Below the pieces are notes generated by a model, which saw nothing but the letters and a program-made list of their open reading frames with translations, made no database searches and was not told the DNA's origin. From the NCBI RefSeq assembly GCF_013302895.1, contig NZ_VJOK01000001.1, positions 4,032,204 through 4,096,203 of the forward strand: DNA of 64,000 nucleotides, in the 5' to 3' direction. The stretch is from Streptomyces albus subsp. chlorinus. GTDB taxonomy: Bacteria; Actinomycetota; Actinomycetes; Streptomycetales; Streptomycetaceae. Positions 1-8,597 of the stretch are shown here, in pieces (within the stretch, counting starts at the first letter, position 1; each line of letters begins with the position of its first letter). The translations under genes were made by a program, and so were the position numbers.

Positions 1-1
1 C

Positions 2-358
2 GCGAGCGCCCCTGGTGTCATCGGTGCGAGCCCCGGCGTGGGGCCGTCGGCGGGCGCCGGGGAGGCGCACCCCGCGCCGCCCGCGCCCATGGGGCTGCCC
101 CTCCAGCCGCCGCGCAGCGGCAAGGAGCTGCTGGCCGATCACGTCACGGCCGCCGTCTGCTGTGCCGCCGTGGACACGGCCGGTGCCGTCCCCGGGCTCG
201 ACTGGCTGGACGGACCGGCCCTGTTCGTGGACGGCGAGCGCACCGGTGAACTGGCCGGTCTGGTGCTGGCGCTGGTCGAGGACGGGGAGACCGAGGGGCT
301 GCGCGACTGGCTGGCGAGGGTCGGAGTACGACCGGAGAAGCCCGTACGGCTCGTCTGA
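2..358 (+). CDS. C-terminal part of an unidentified protein (5' end outside window)
   Basis: The frame is open from the left edge and ends with TGA at 356-358, so this is the last roughly 118 residues of a longer protein. The visible part starts with an Ala/Gly/Pro-rich stretch and continues into a compact region with motifs such as LADHVTAAV and LDWLDGPALFVDGER, ending KPVRLV. I do not recognise the family. It lies 126 bases upstream of the dimethylformamidase-like gene on the same strand, in the purC neighbourhood, so it is probably a conserved Streptomyces protein of unknown function. Confidence 0.6.
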   Translation, partial: ASAPGVIGASPGVGPSAGAGEAHPAPPAPMGLPLQPPRSGKELLADHVTAAVCCAAVDTAGAVPGLDWLDGPALFVDGERTGELAGLVLALVEDGETEGLRDWLARVGVRPEKPVRLV

Positions 359-484
359 AGATCATCTCCAGCCATTTAGCGACGAAGGGTGACGACGCCC
401 GTGCGTAATGTGATGTGCTGTCTGCCGTCACACGCACGGCACACCGCGCGGAGACGGAGCGAGGGCGACGGGGAGGAGCAGTAC

Positions 485-2089
485 ATGGGAACCGAACGGA
501 CCGAGTGCCCCGGCCGCCCCGGACAGGCCGTGCGCGAGCCCGAGCCCGGCCCCGGGCCGCTGAGGCGGTGGGAGTCCGGAGCACTCGCGCACGCGGTGAC
601 CGACCCCTTCGGCCAGGGGCCGCTGCCCTGGCTGCGGGTGAGCGAGAACTACTTCGAGAACGGCCGTCTCGTCCCGTGGTACGTGGACTGCGTCGACCAG
701 GCCCCGGGCCAGACCTCCCGCACCCCCGAACTGGTGCGGGACCTGGCGGGCGGCGGCCAGACCCTCCCCAAGCCCCGCACCCGCGGCCTGTCCAGCAGCG
801 CCCCGCCCACCGCCGACGACGTGCGCTGCCAGATCAAGGGCTTCGCCTCGGTGGCCGGCGGCACGCCTCCCGGCGAGTCCATCGACTTCCGCGTCACCGT
901 CAACCCGCCGCAGCCCTTCAGCGTGGACGTCTACCGGATCGGCCACTACGGCGGCGCGGGTGCCATGAAGATCACCACCAGTCCCCGGCTGTCCGGCATC
1001 ATGCAGCCCGCCCCGCTCACCGCGGACCGCACCGTCTCCTGCCACCACTGGTGGCTCTCCTGGCGGCTCCAGATCCCCGACTACTGGTCCACCGGGGCCT
1101 ATGTCGCCGTCCTGACCACCGCCGACGGGCACCGCTCCCACATCCCCTTCACGGTCCGCGACCGGGACCCGGGTGATCTGCTGCTCGTCCTGCCGGACGT
1201 GACATGGCAGGCGTACAACCTCTTCCCCGAGGACGGCCGTACGGGCGCCAGCCTGTACCACGCCTGGGACGACGACGGCCGCCTGCTGGGGGAGAGCCAG
1301 GCGGCCATGACGGTCTCCTTCGACCGCCCCTACGCGGGCTCCGGCCTGCCCCTGCACATCGGACACGCGTACGACTTCATCCGCTGGGCGGAACGGTACG
1401 GCTACGACCTGGCCTACGCGGACACCCGCGACCTGCACGCGGGGCGCATCGACCCCACGCAGTACCGGGGGCTGGTCTTCCCCGGCCACGACGAGTACTG
1501 GTCCCGGGCGATGCGCCGGTCCGTGGAGCGCGCCCGCGACAGCGGCACCGCGCTGGTCTTCCTCTCCGCCAACACCATGTACTGGCAGGTCGAACTCGAC
1601 GCGCTCCCCTCCGGCGCCCCCGACCGCCTGCTCACCTGCCGCAAGCGGCGCGGCCCCGGGCGCCCCGCGCTCTGGCGCGAGCAGGGCGAGCCCGAACAGG
1701 CCCTGCTGGGCATCCAGTACGCGGGCCAGGTCGCCGAGCCCTACCCGCTGATCGTCCGCAACGCCGACCACTGGCTGTGGGAGGCCACCGGCGCCGGCGA
1801 GGGCGACGAGCTGCCCGGCCTCGTCGCGGGGGAGGCCGACCGCTACTACCCGCGCACCGTGCTCCCGGACCACACCAGCCGCATCCTGCTGGCCCACTCC
1901 CCGTACCAGGACCGCACCGGAGCCCTGCGCCACCAGGAGACCTCCCTGTACCGCGCGCCCTCCGGCGCCCTCGTCTTCTCCTCCGGCACCTTCGCCTGGT
2001 CCCCCGCGCTGGACCGCCCCGGCTATGTGGACGCCCGTATCCAGCGGGCCACCTGCAACCTGCTGGACCGCATCTGCAAACGGGACTGA
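485..2089 (+). CDS. N,N-dimethylformamidase beta-subunit-like protein
   Basis: A 534-residue protein. The central and C-terminal parts resemble the large-subunit domain of N,N-dimethylformamidase: VTWQAYNLFPEDG, then FDRPYAGSG, FIRWAERYGYDL and FPGHDEYWS, each typical of that family. I chose ATG 485 because GGAGGAG lies about seven bases upstream; an in-frame start at 389 would add a low-quality Arg-rich leader. No signal peptide is evident. Characterised relatives hydrolyse dimethylformamide, but actinobacterial homologues beside purine genes have no proven substrate, so the enzymatic role here is uncertain. It precedes purC by 130 bases on the same strand. Confidence 0.75.
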   Translation: MGTERTECPGRPGQAVREPEPGPGPLRRWESGALAHAVTDPFGQGPLPWLRVSENYFENGRLVPWYVDCVDQAPGQTSRTPELVRDLAGGGQTLPKPRTRGLSSSAPPTADDVRCQIKGFASVAGGTPPGESIDFRVTVNPPQPFSVDVYRIGHYGGAGAMKITTSPRLSGIMQPAPLTADRTVSCHHWWLSWRLQIPDYWSTGAYVAVLTTADGHRSHIPFTVRDRDPGDLLLVLPDVTWQAYNLFPEDGRTGASLYHAWDDDGRLLGESQAAMTVSFDRPYAGSGLPLHIGHAYDFIRWAERYGYDLAYADTRDLHAGRIDPTQYRGLVFPGHDEYWSRAMRRSVERARDSGTALVFLSANTMYWQVELDALPSGAPDRLLTCRKRRGPGRPALWREQGEPEQALLGIQYAGQVAEPYPLIVRNADHWLWEATGAGEGDELPGLVAGEADRYYPRTVLPDHTSRILLAHSPYQDRTGALRHQETSLYRAPSGALVFSSGTFAWSPALDRPGYVDARIQRATCNLLDRICKRD

Positions 2090-2219
2090 CCGGGGCAGCA
2101 CCCCCGTGCCCCCGCCCGCGGCGGCGCCCGGTCCGCCCGACAGGCACCGCGCTCGGGTGGCAGGGGAGAATCGGGGGCACCCGCCGTGTGGCCGGCTGCC
2201 CCCAGGGAGGAATGAGAAC

Positions 2220-3137
2220 GTGACGGGATTCGTCGAAAAACCCGAGCCCGCCCAGGTACCGGGCCTGGTGCATCTGCACACCGGCAAGGTCCGCGACCTC
2301 TACCGGAACGAGGCCGGCGACCTGGTGATAGTCGCCAGCGACCGGATCTCCGCGTTCGACTGGGTCCTGCCGACCGAGATCCCCGACAAGGGCCGCATTC
2401 TCACGCGGCTGTCCCTGTGGTGGTTCGAGCAGCTGGAGGACCTGCTGCCCCACCACGTCCTCGGCACGGACGTCCCCGAGGGCGCGCCCGCCGACTGGGA
2501 GGGCCGCACCACGGTGTGCCGCTCCCTGCGGATGATCCCCGTCGAGTGCGTGGCCCGCGGCTACCTCGCCGGATCGGGCCTGGCCGAGTACGAGCGGTCC
2601 CAGACCGTCTGCGGGCTCGCCCTCCCGCCCGGCCTGGAGGACGGCTCCGAGCTGCCGGGCTCGATCTTCACCCCCGCCACCAAGGCGGAGGTCGGGGAGC
2701 ACGACGAGAACGTCTCCTACGAGGACGTGGCCCGCGAGGTCGGCCCGGAGACCGCCGCCGAACTGCGCCAGGCCACCCTCGCCGCGTACGACCGCGCCCG
2801 GGACATCGCCCGCGAGCGCGGCATCGTCCTGGCCGACACCAAGTTCGAGTTCGGCTGGGACGAGGCGGGCGACGGCACCGAGCCGCGGCTCACCCTCGCC
2901 GACGAGGTGCTCACCCCCGACTCCTCCCGCTTCTGGCCCGCCGACACCTGGCAGCCCGGCCGCGCGCAGCCCTCCTTCGACAAGCAGTACGTGCGCGACT
3001 GGCTCGTCTCCTCCGCCTCCGGCTGGGACCGCGCCTCGGAACAGCCCCCGCCCGCCCTCCCCTCCGACGTCGTCGAGGCCACCCGCGCCCGCTACATCGA
3101 GGCCTACGAACGGCTGACGGGGGTGCCCTGGAGCTAG
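2220..3137 (+). CDS. purC: Phosphoribosylaminoimidazole-succinocarboxamide synthase (SAICAR synthetase)
   Basis: PurC joins carboxyaminoimidazole ribotide and aspartate with ATP to make SAICAR in de novo purine synthesis. The 305-residue product has the usual length. Family signatures are visible: GKVRDLY near residue 23, SDRISAFDWV, then the active-site block RMIPVECVARGYLAGSG, SIFTPATKAEVGEHDEN and later ADTKFEFG. The start is GTG 2220, eight bases after a GGAGG ribosome site. The other purine genes (purS, purQ, purL, purF, purM) follow 6-14 kb downstream, separated by the signalling and transport cassette. The 180 bases after the stop hold no gene. Confidence 0.97.
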   Translation: MTGFVEKPEPAQVPGLVHLHTGKVRDLYRNEAGDLVIVASDRISAFDWVLPTEIPDKGRILTRLSLWWFEQLEDLLPHHVLGTDVPEGAPADWEGRTTVCRSLRMIPVECVARGYLAGSGLAEYERSQTVCGLALPPGLEDGSELPGSIFTPATKAEVGEHDENVSYEDVAREVGPETAAELRQATLAAYDRARDIARERGIVLADTKFEFGWDEAGDGTEPRLTLADEVLTPDSSRFWPADTWQPGRAQPSFDKQYVRDWLVSSASGWDRASEQPPPALPSDVVEATRARYIEAYERLTGVPWS

Positions 3138-3319
3138 GGCCTGCCGGGCGGCCCCGCCGCAACCCTGTGCGGGTTCCGGCGGGGGTGCCCTCCGACGCCC
3201 GACGCGCCCGACATCCAGTGCCCGGCGGGCCGTGGGCTCTCGGGTGTCGGGTGTACTGCGCTTGCGGGGGGCCTTCCGTCCGGGCCCGCCCGGCCCGGCC
3301 CCGGCCGCGACATGAAAAG

Positions 3320-3347
3320 AAGGCCCCGGTCCTTCGACCGGGGCCTT
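3320..3347 (-). terminator. Terminator after tRNA-Gly(GCC) copy 1
   Basis: Perfect 12-bp stem (AAGGCCCCGGTC paired with its complement) around a CTTC-type tetraloop, followed on the minus strand by a short T-rich run. It sits 12 bases past the 3' end of the tRNA. Confidence 0.85.
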
Positions 3348-3359
3348 CCCGCTTCTCGG

Positions 3360-3432
3360 AGCGGACGACGAGGCTCGAACTCGCGACCTCAACCTTGGCA
3401 AGGTTGCGCTCTACCAACTGAGCTACGTCCGC
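3360..3432 (-). tRNA. tRNA-Gly, anticodon GCC (copy 1)
   Basis: The cloverleaf is complete on the minus strand: acceptor GCGGACG/CGTCCGC, D arm AGCTCAGTTGG, anticodon stem CAACC/GGTTG with loop TTGCCAA, and T-arm GTTCGAGCC. The anticodon GCC reads GGC and GGT codons. No CCA is encoded. The 72-base body is identical to the copy at 7965-8037. Confidence 0.97.
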
Positions 3433-3531
3433 GTGCTCCACCGCCGGACCTCTGGGGGCCGCCGTGGTGCGCAGCCCAGTATAGCCGCTCTCCGGCACGG
3501 CCCGGCACGGCTTCCGGGGCGGCCCGGGAGG

Positions 3532-4182
3532 TCAGATCCACCCGCGCTCGCGGGCCATTCGCGCCGCCGCGTGCCGGTTCTCCGCGCCCAGTTTGGCGGC
3601 GGCGGCCGAGAGGTAGTTGCGGACCGTCCCCTGGGTCAGCGAGGCCCTCCTGGCGATCTCCGCCACCGGGGCGCCGTCCGCGGCCAGCTCCAGCAGCTCG
3701 GCCTCGCGGGCGGACAGCGGCGAGTCCCCGGCGCTGATGGCGTCGGCCGCCAGCTCGGGGTCCACATAGCGGCTGCCGCCGTGCACGGTACGGATGATCT
3801 CGGCGAGCTGCTCGGCCGAGGCGGTCTTGGGCACGAAACCGCGGACGCCCGCGGCCAGCGCCCGCTTGAGGTGGCCCGGCCGGCCGTGGCTGGTGACGAT
3901 CATGGAACGGCACTCCGGCACCGCGTCCCGCAGCGCCGCCGCGACCCGCACGCCGTCCGCGCCCGGCATCTGGAGGTCGAGCACGGCCACGTCCGGCCGG
4001 TGCGCACCGGCCATCGCCAGCGCCTCGGGCCCGGAGGCCGCCTCCGCGACGATGGCCAGATCGTCCTCCAGCGCGAGCAGCGCCGCCAGCGCCCCGCGGA
4101 TCAGATGCTCGTCGTCCGCCAGCAGCACCCGGATCGGGACCCTCGGGTCCCCGCCCCCCACCTCGGCGTTCCCGCTCACCAT
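3532..4182 (-). CDS. NarL/LuxR-family response regulator
   Basis: A 216-residue two-component regulator. The receiver domain (about residues 16-130) shows the acidic pair in LLADDEH, the phospho-acceptor Asp in VAVLDLQMPGADG, the conserved Thr in MIVTS and the Lys in FVPKTAS. The C-terminal LuxR-type helix-turn-helix includes LSAREAELLELAADG and LTQGTVRNYLSAAAAKLGAENR. Start ATG 4182 overlaps the stop of the kinase gene by seven bases, so the two are translationally coupled. The likely target is the adjacent ABC exporter, as in DesKR/BceRS-like arrangements (inference). Confidence 0.93.
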   Translation of the reverse strand: MVSGNAEVGGGDPRVPIRVLLADDEHLIRGALAALLALEDDLAIVAEAASGPEALAMAGAHRPDVAVLDLQMPGADGVRVAAALRDAVPECRSMIVTSHGRPGHLKRALAAGVRGFVPKTASAEQLAEIIRTVHGGSRYVDPELAADAISAGDSPLSAREAELLELAADGAPVAEIARRASLTQGTVRNYLSAAAAKLGAENRHAAARMARERGWI

Positions 4183-5886
4183 CGCTTCCCCGGCTCCTCC
4201 CGTTCCCCGGCCGCCCTCGCGCCGGGGAACACCTGGCGGACCAACCCGCCACCCGCACTCCCGACCGCGGCGGAACCCGCCGCGCCCTCCACCGCACCCG
4301 CGGCACCCCAAGCCGCACCCGGGTCCGCGACACCCGGCCCCGCATCCGCATCCGCATGCGGGCCCGCGCCCGTGCCCGTATCCGTAGGCGCGCCCGGCCC
4401 CTCGTCCCTGCCCACGCCCCCTGCCAGGGCCTCCACCGGCTCCCCGGCATCGGCACGTGCGGCATGCGCGGCATGCGCGGCGCCGCCACTGCCGGCCGGG
4501 GCCGTGAGCGCGGTGCCGCCCGCGTCGGCCGGGGCCGTGAGCGGGACCTCGGCGCGCAGCCGGAAGAGCCCTTCCGCCTCGTCGCGGTCCGCCGTGAGGG
4601 TGCCGCCCAGGGCGGCGAGGCGTTCGGCGAGCCCCGTCAGGCCGGAACCGCGCCGGGTGGACTCCGGCCGCAGACCGTCGTTCTCCATCAGCAGGACGGC
4701 CGTACCGGCCGCGCCCAAGGTGAGGCGTATCACACAGCGCCCGGCCTCCGCGTGCCGCAGCACATTGGTGGCGCCCTCCCGGACCACCCAGCCGAGCGCC
4801 GACTGCACGGACCGGTCCCCTCACCGGCTCCGCCGACTCGATGCGGCAGTCCACCCCGGCGGCCCGCAGCACGCCCCGGGCGCCGGCGAGTTCGGTCTCC
4901 AGCCCGGCCTCGCGGTAGCCCCGGACGACCTCGCGCACCTCGGTCTGCGACTCGCGGGCCAGCCGCTGGACCTCCCTCATCTGCGCGAGGGCGGAGTCGG
5001 CGCCCCGCTGGGCGAGCTGGGTGGCCAGCTCGCTCTTGAGCGCGATGACCGACAGGTTGCGGCCCATCACGTCGTGCAGGTCGCGGCTGAAGCGGAGCCG
5101 TTCCTCGGCGACCGCCAGTCGCGCCTGCGCCTCCTTCGCCTCGTCCAGCTCCCGCATGACGGCGATGTACCAGGCCGAGGAGCGCGGTGTGAAGACGCCG
5201 GAGAGGCCCGCGAGGACGAGGACGCACAGGGTGGGCAGCAGCCGCAGCCAGCTCGTCGTCGCCGTGCTGAAGACGGCGGCGATCAGGACGGCGCCGCCGA
5301 ACACCACGGCCATCGCGCGCCGCCTGGGCACCGTCAGCCCGTACACGCCCACCAGGCTCGGCAGACCGGCGAACAGGGCCATCGCGGGCCCGGCGGAGTC
5401 ACCGGCCCAGCCCTTGCCGATCATCAGCGTGACCAGGGCCGTGGCGGCGAGGAAGAACCCCAGCGCGACGGCCATCAGCCGGCGGGGCGGCTCCTCCGCG
5501 CCCAGGTAGCAGTCCAGGGCACGCGGCAGGGCGGTCATGCTCAGCACGCCCACCACCAGTTGCAGTCCGGCCACCACGCAGGCCAGCGTCAGGGGCAGCC
5601 GTGCCTGCGACGTCTCGGCGAGGAACTGCGGGATACCGCTCAGGTAGAAGATCCACGGCGTGCTCAGCACCATCCACCGCGTCGAGACCTCGACCTGCTC
5701 CAGCCGGCTGCGCCGCTGCCACTTGTGCCGCCTCTCCCTGCCCCAGCGGATCACCGGCGACCGCCTCCCGTCCCCGTCTGTCCCCTGCTCGTCCGCCCCG
5801 TGCTCGTGCACATCCCCGCGCCCGTCCGTCCCGTCCCCGCGCCCGTCCGTCCCGTCCCCGTTCCCGTCCGTCCCGTCCCCGTGCAC
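4176..5886 (-). pseudogene. Sensor histidine kinase (HisKA_3 type) with an apparent one-base frameshift
   Basis: The N-terminal part has about six membrane segments (FLSG to LVLAGLSG) and the HisKA_3 phospho-acceptor box RLRFSRDLHDVMGRNLS. The ATPase half (WVVREGATNVLRHAEAG, GLTGLAERLAALGG) is in a different frame. The two halves join smoothly if one base is removed from the CCCC run at 4817-4820 (GGGG on the coding strand), giving PVRDRSVQSALGWVV. As written, the kinase lacks its ATPase domain. It may be a true inactivation or an assembly error. The first roughly 40 residues are encoded by three 21-bp repeats (5818-5880), so the true start may lie downstream of 5886. Confidence 0.8.
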
Positions 5887-6019
5887 GTGTCCCCGCGCCG
5901 TCGCGGCCGAGCCCCCCGGCCCCGGTCCCGCCCCCTCACCGTACGTGCGGACCAGCGCCGCCGGGCCGACGACGGTGACCGGCGGCGGCCACTGCCCCGG
6001 CGCGGGCCCCGCGCCCGGC

Positions 6020-6862
6020 TCAGCGGCGCGGCTCCCACCGGAAGCGCTTGCGCACCACGGAGGCGCCCAGCAGCGTCCAGGCCACGGCGACCGCCAGTGC
6101 CCGCAGCGTGCCCGTCCCGCTCAGCTGCTGTGTCCAGGCGCTCCGCAGCAGGTCCATCACCGGCGACATCGGCAGATACCGGCACACCTCCGCGACCCGG
6201 TCCGGGTAGACCTCCAGCGGGACGAAGATCCCCGAGCCCGCGAACGTCGCGAGCATCAGCGGCATCGGGGTGAGCTGGGCCAGCTCGGTGGTGCGGGTGA
6301 AGGCGGCGGAGGCGGCGGCCAGCGAGGCCGTCATCACCAGCCCCAGCACCACCCCGGCCACCAGCAGGTCCGGCCGCTGTGGGGCTCCGACGTCCAGCAG
6401 CACCGCCCCGCCGGCCAGCAGCAGCACGGCCTGGGCCAGCCCGATCACGGCCGAGGGCAGCGCCCCGGCCCCCAGGATCTCCAGGTCGTCGGCCTCACCG
6501 GTGCGCAGCCGCTTGAGGACCAGCTCCTCACGCCGGGCGACGTACACGCCGACCAGCGTGCTGTAGACGGCGAACAGCAGCACCATCCCCACCGCCCCGG
6601 GCAGCACCACCGTGCCCAGCGAGAGGCCCGTCCCCGACAGATCGGCCTGGTCGGCGGCCGACTTGATCGAGAAGGTGAGCATCACCGGCAGCAGCAGGAC
6701 GACGAACAACGCCGACTTGTTGCGCAGCAGCAGTGTCAGCTCCGCCCGCGCCAGCGCGCGCACCCTCCGCATCGACAGCCTGCTCACCCGGCCCCCGCTC
6801 GCGGCCCGCGCCCCGGTGGCCGTCGCCCCGCCCGCGCCCGCGCTTCCGCCCGTATCCGTCAT
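6020..6862 (-). CDS. ABC-2 type transporter permease
   Basis: A 280-residue membrane protein with about six transmembrane helices: LFVVLLLPVMLTFSI, GAVGMVLLFAVYSTLVGVYV, VIGLAQAVLLLAGGAVLL, LLVAGVVLGLVMTASLAAA, LMLATFAGSGIFVPLEV and ALAVAVAWTLLGA. The motif ELVLKRLRTG and the arrangement match ABC-2 (drug or lipid export) permeases. Start ATG 6862 overlaps the TGA of the ATPase gene (ATGA), so the pair is coupled. A Gly/Ala-rich cytoplasmic leader of about 40 residues precedes the first conserved stretch. It forms the exporter with the ATPase and is probably controlled by the downstream two-component system. Confidence 0.92.
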   Translation of the reverse strand: MTDTGGSAGAGGATATGARAASGGRVSRLSMRRVRALARAELTLLLRNKSALFVVLLLPVMLTFSIKSAADQADLSGTGLSLGTVVLPGAVGMVLLFAVYSTLVGVYVARREELVLKRLRTGEADDLEILGAGALPSAVIGLAQAVLLLAGGAVLLDVGAPQRPDLLVAGVVLGLVMTASLAAASAAFTRTTELAQLTPMPLMLATFAGSGIFVPLEVYPDRVAEVCRYLPMSPVMDLLRSAWTQQLSGTGTLRALAVAVAWTLLGASVVRKRFRWEPRR

Positions 6863-7821
6863 GCCCGCGCTTCCTTCCGCTCCGCCACGCCCGCGTCCGC
6901 CCGGTCGCCCGCCTGGGCGATCTCCAAGAACGCCTCCTCCAACGAGGCGGACCGCGCCTGGAGGTTCTCCAGCGTGACGCCGGACTCCCGCGCCCACAGC
7001 AGGAGTTCGGTCAGCGCCGACTGGAGTTCCCGCGTCCGCACCGACACGGTGCGCCCCTGGACCGCGGCCGGGACGCCCAACGGCAACCGCTCGGCCGCCA
7101 CACCCGCCGGCAGCCGGAAGGAGATGCGCGACGGCCGCTCGGCCACCACCTGCTCCGGCGTGCCCGTCGCCACGATGCGGCCCGCCTGCATGATCGCCAG
7201 CCGGTCGGCCAGCTGCTCGGCCTCCTCCAGGTAGTGCGTCGTCAGCAGGACCGTCGTCCCCTCCGCGCGCAACCCCCGCACCAGCTCGGCCACCTCCTGG
7301 CGGCCCTCGGGGTCCATACCCGTCGTCGGCTCGTCCAGGAACAGCACCTCCGGCCGGCCGATGAGCGCCAGCGCCAGGTCCAGCCGCCGCCGCTCACCAC
7401 CCGAGAGCTGCTTGACCCGGACGTCCGCCCGGCCACCGAGACCCACCCGCTCCAGCGCCTCACCCGGCGGCCCGGCCTCGCTGGTGACGCCTGCCCACAT
7501 CGTCGCCGTCTCCGCGACGGTCAGCTCGGAGGGGAAGCCGCCCTCCTGGAGCATCACACCCGTCCGGGGCCGCACATAGGCGCGCTCCGTGAACGGATCG
7601 AACCCCAGCACCCGCACCGTGCCCGCGTTCGGCCGCGCCAGCCCCTCCAGCACCTCGACGGTGGACGTCTTGCCCGCACCGTTGGTACCGAGCAGCGCGA
7701 AGATCTCACCCTCGCGCACCGAGAACGACACCTCGCGGACGGCCTCGAAACCGCCGCCCCCGCCGCTCCTGCCCGCCGCCTCGTAGCGGCGCCTCAGCCC
7801 CTCGACCTCGATCGCTTCCAT
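6859..7821 (-). CDS. ABC transporter ATP-binding protein (DrrA/CcmA-like exporter)
   Basis: A 320-residue ATPase of the ABC-2 exporter class. The Walker A motif is GTNGAGKT (about residue 45), the signature is LSGGERRRLDLALAL, the Walker B is VLFLDEPTTGMDP, and the H-loop is TTHYLEEAEQLADRL. The C-terminal roughly 90 residues are the accessory domain seen in DrrA-type proteins. It is the first gene of a four-gene minus-strand operon: ATPase, permease, kinase, regulator. The substrate cannot be read from sequence; antibiotics, peptides or lipids are usual for the class. Confidence 0.94.
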   Translation of the reverse strand: MEAIEVEGLRRRYEAAGRSGGGGGFEAVREVSFSVREGEIFALLGTNGAGKTSTVEVLEGLARPNAGTVRVLGFDPFTERAYVRPRTGVMLQEGGFPSELTVAETATMWAGVTSEAGPPGEALERVGLGGRADVRVKQLSGGERRRLDLALALIGRPEVLFLDEPTTGMDPEGRQEVAELVRGLRAEGTTVLLTTHYLEEAEQLADRLAIMQAGRIVATGTPEQVVAERPSRISFRLPAGVAAERLPLGVPAAVQGRTVSVRTRELQSALTELLLWARESGVTLENLQARSASLEEAFLEIAQAGDRADAGVAERKEARA

Positions 7822-7925
7822 GGAGCCAGGCTTCCGCCGGGAAGAGCCCGAATCGAGTGCGGGCCGTCATGAGTGCGGATGACGAATGTCATGCGGCACC
7901 CCCGCGTCCGCGTCCACACAAAAAG

Positions 7926-7954
7926 AAGACCCCGGCCGCAATGACCGGGGTCTT
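7926..7954 (-). terminator. Terminator after tRNA-Gly(GCC) copy 2
   Basis: A 10-bp stem AAGACCCCGG/CCGGGGTCTT with a nine-base loop, followed on the minus strand by a T-rich run. It stands 11 bases past the tRNA 3' end and differs from the terminator of copy 1. Confidence 0.85.
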
Positions 7955-7964
7955 CATTTCCCTG

Positions 7965-8037
7965 AGCGGACGACGAGGCTCGAACTCGCGACCTCAACCT
8001 TGGCAAGGTTGCGCTCTACCAACTGAGCTACGTCCGC
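7965..8037 (-). tRNA. tRNA-Gly, anticodon GCC (copy 2)
   Basis: Same 72-base body as the tRNA at 3360-3432, with acceptor GCGGACG/CGTCCGC and anticodon loop TTGCCAA. Only the flanks differ. The two copies are direct repeats bracketing the ABC exporter and two-component operon. Confidence 0.97.
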
Positions 8038-8115
8038 ATGCCTCCATCCGGCTCTCACCGAATGGCGCGACCACTACTCTACCTGATCGTTTCCGACCGA
8101 CGGTACGGAGTGGAG

Positions 8116-8187
8116 AGCGGGTGACAGGAATCGCACACTGCGCCTCCCTCTTGGAAAGAGGGCGCTCTACTACTGAGCTACACCCGC
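8116..8187 (-). tRNA. tRNA-Gly, anticodon TCC
   Basis: Acceptor GCGGGTG/CACCCGC, D arm AGCTCAGTAGT, anticodon stem CCCTC/GAGGG with loop TTTCCAA and T arm with GATTCC. The T-loop is less canonical (GTGCGATTCC) than in the GCC copies, but the fold is complete. It reads GGA and GGG codons and lies 78 bases upstream of the GCC copy on the same strand. Confidence 0.9.
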
Positions 8188-8320
8188 ACGCTCACCTTGC
8201 GGTCCCCCTTCCGGGGTTCCCCGCCGCGGCGTTGCCCCGACTCTATCCGATCACCCACACCCCCTGGCAAGTCGCCCCTCCTTCCCTCCTCTTCCCCGCC
8301 ACGGCAGCCCTCTGTCCTAG

Positions 8321-8374
8321 CCGGGACGGCCCCCGCTTCCCTGCCGTGACGGCGGGAAGCGGGGGCCGTCCCGG
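8321..8374. terminator. Very strong 21-bp hairpin in the lsrL-tRNA spacer
   Basis: A perfect 21-bp inverted repeat (arms start CCGGGACGGCCCCCGC) around a 12-base loop. It lies about 220 bases past the lsrL stop. No T-tract follows on either strand, so it may be a factor-assisted or bidirectional terminator or a transcript-processing structure. The rest of 8188-8597 has no gene. Confidence 0.6.
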
Positions 8375-8456
8375 CAGGTGCCGTCCCGTCCGCAACCAGA
8401 GGCCCGCCGACGACGAGCCCCCGCAGGGGCGGACGGTGCGAGCCCCTTCGTTCGGC

Positions 8457-8498
8457 ACGGGGGACGGGGGACGGGGGACGGGGGACGGGGGACGAGGG
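8457..8498. repeat. 7-bp tandem repeat (ACGGGGG, five copies plus a variant)
   Basis: Units begin at 8457, 8464, 8471, 8478 and 8485, with a degenerate sixth at 8492. The tract is non-coding, between lsrL and the tRNA-Gly genes, and is a likely length-variable G-rich tract. Confidence 0.85.
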
Positions 8499-8542
8499 GG
8501 CGAAGGGGAGCGAGCCCCTTCATCCGGCATGCGCCGGGAGGT

Positions 8543-8582
8543 GCCTTGGGGCGGGCTCCCCACGAGGGGGCCGCCCCAAGGC
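8543..8582 (-). terminator. Terminator of lsrL
   Basis: A 12-bp perfect stem GCCTTGGGGCGG/CCGCCCCAAGGC starting 15 bases after the lsrL stop codon, with a 16-base loop and no T-run, which is common for Streptomyces terminators. Confidence 0.75.
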
Positions 8583-8597
8583 GCAAGGCGGGAGGTC

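Noticed and set aside
428-2287. Minus-strand frame opposite the dimethylformamidase-like gene
   Set aside because: Shadow frame; the plus-strand protein has clear family motifs and a ribosome site.
3532-5886. One 784-residue protein fusing sensor kinase and response regulator
   Set aside because: The middle of that reading frame is nonsense, while the kinase ATPase domain sits in another frame. The regulator has its own ATG overlapping the kinase stop. Two genes plus a frameshift explain the sequence better.
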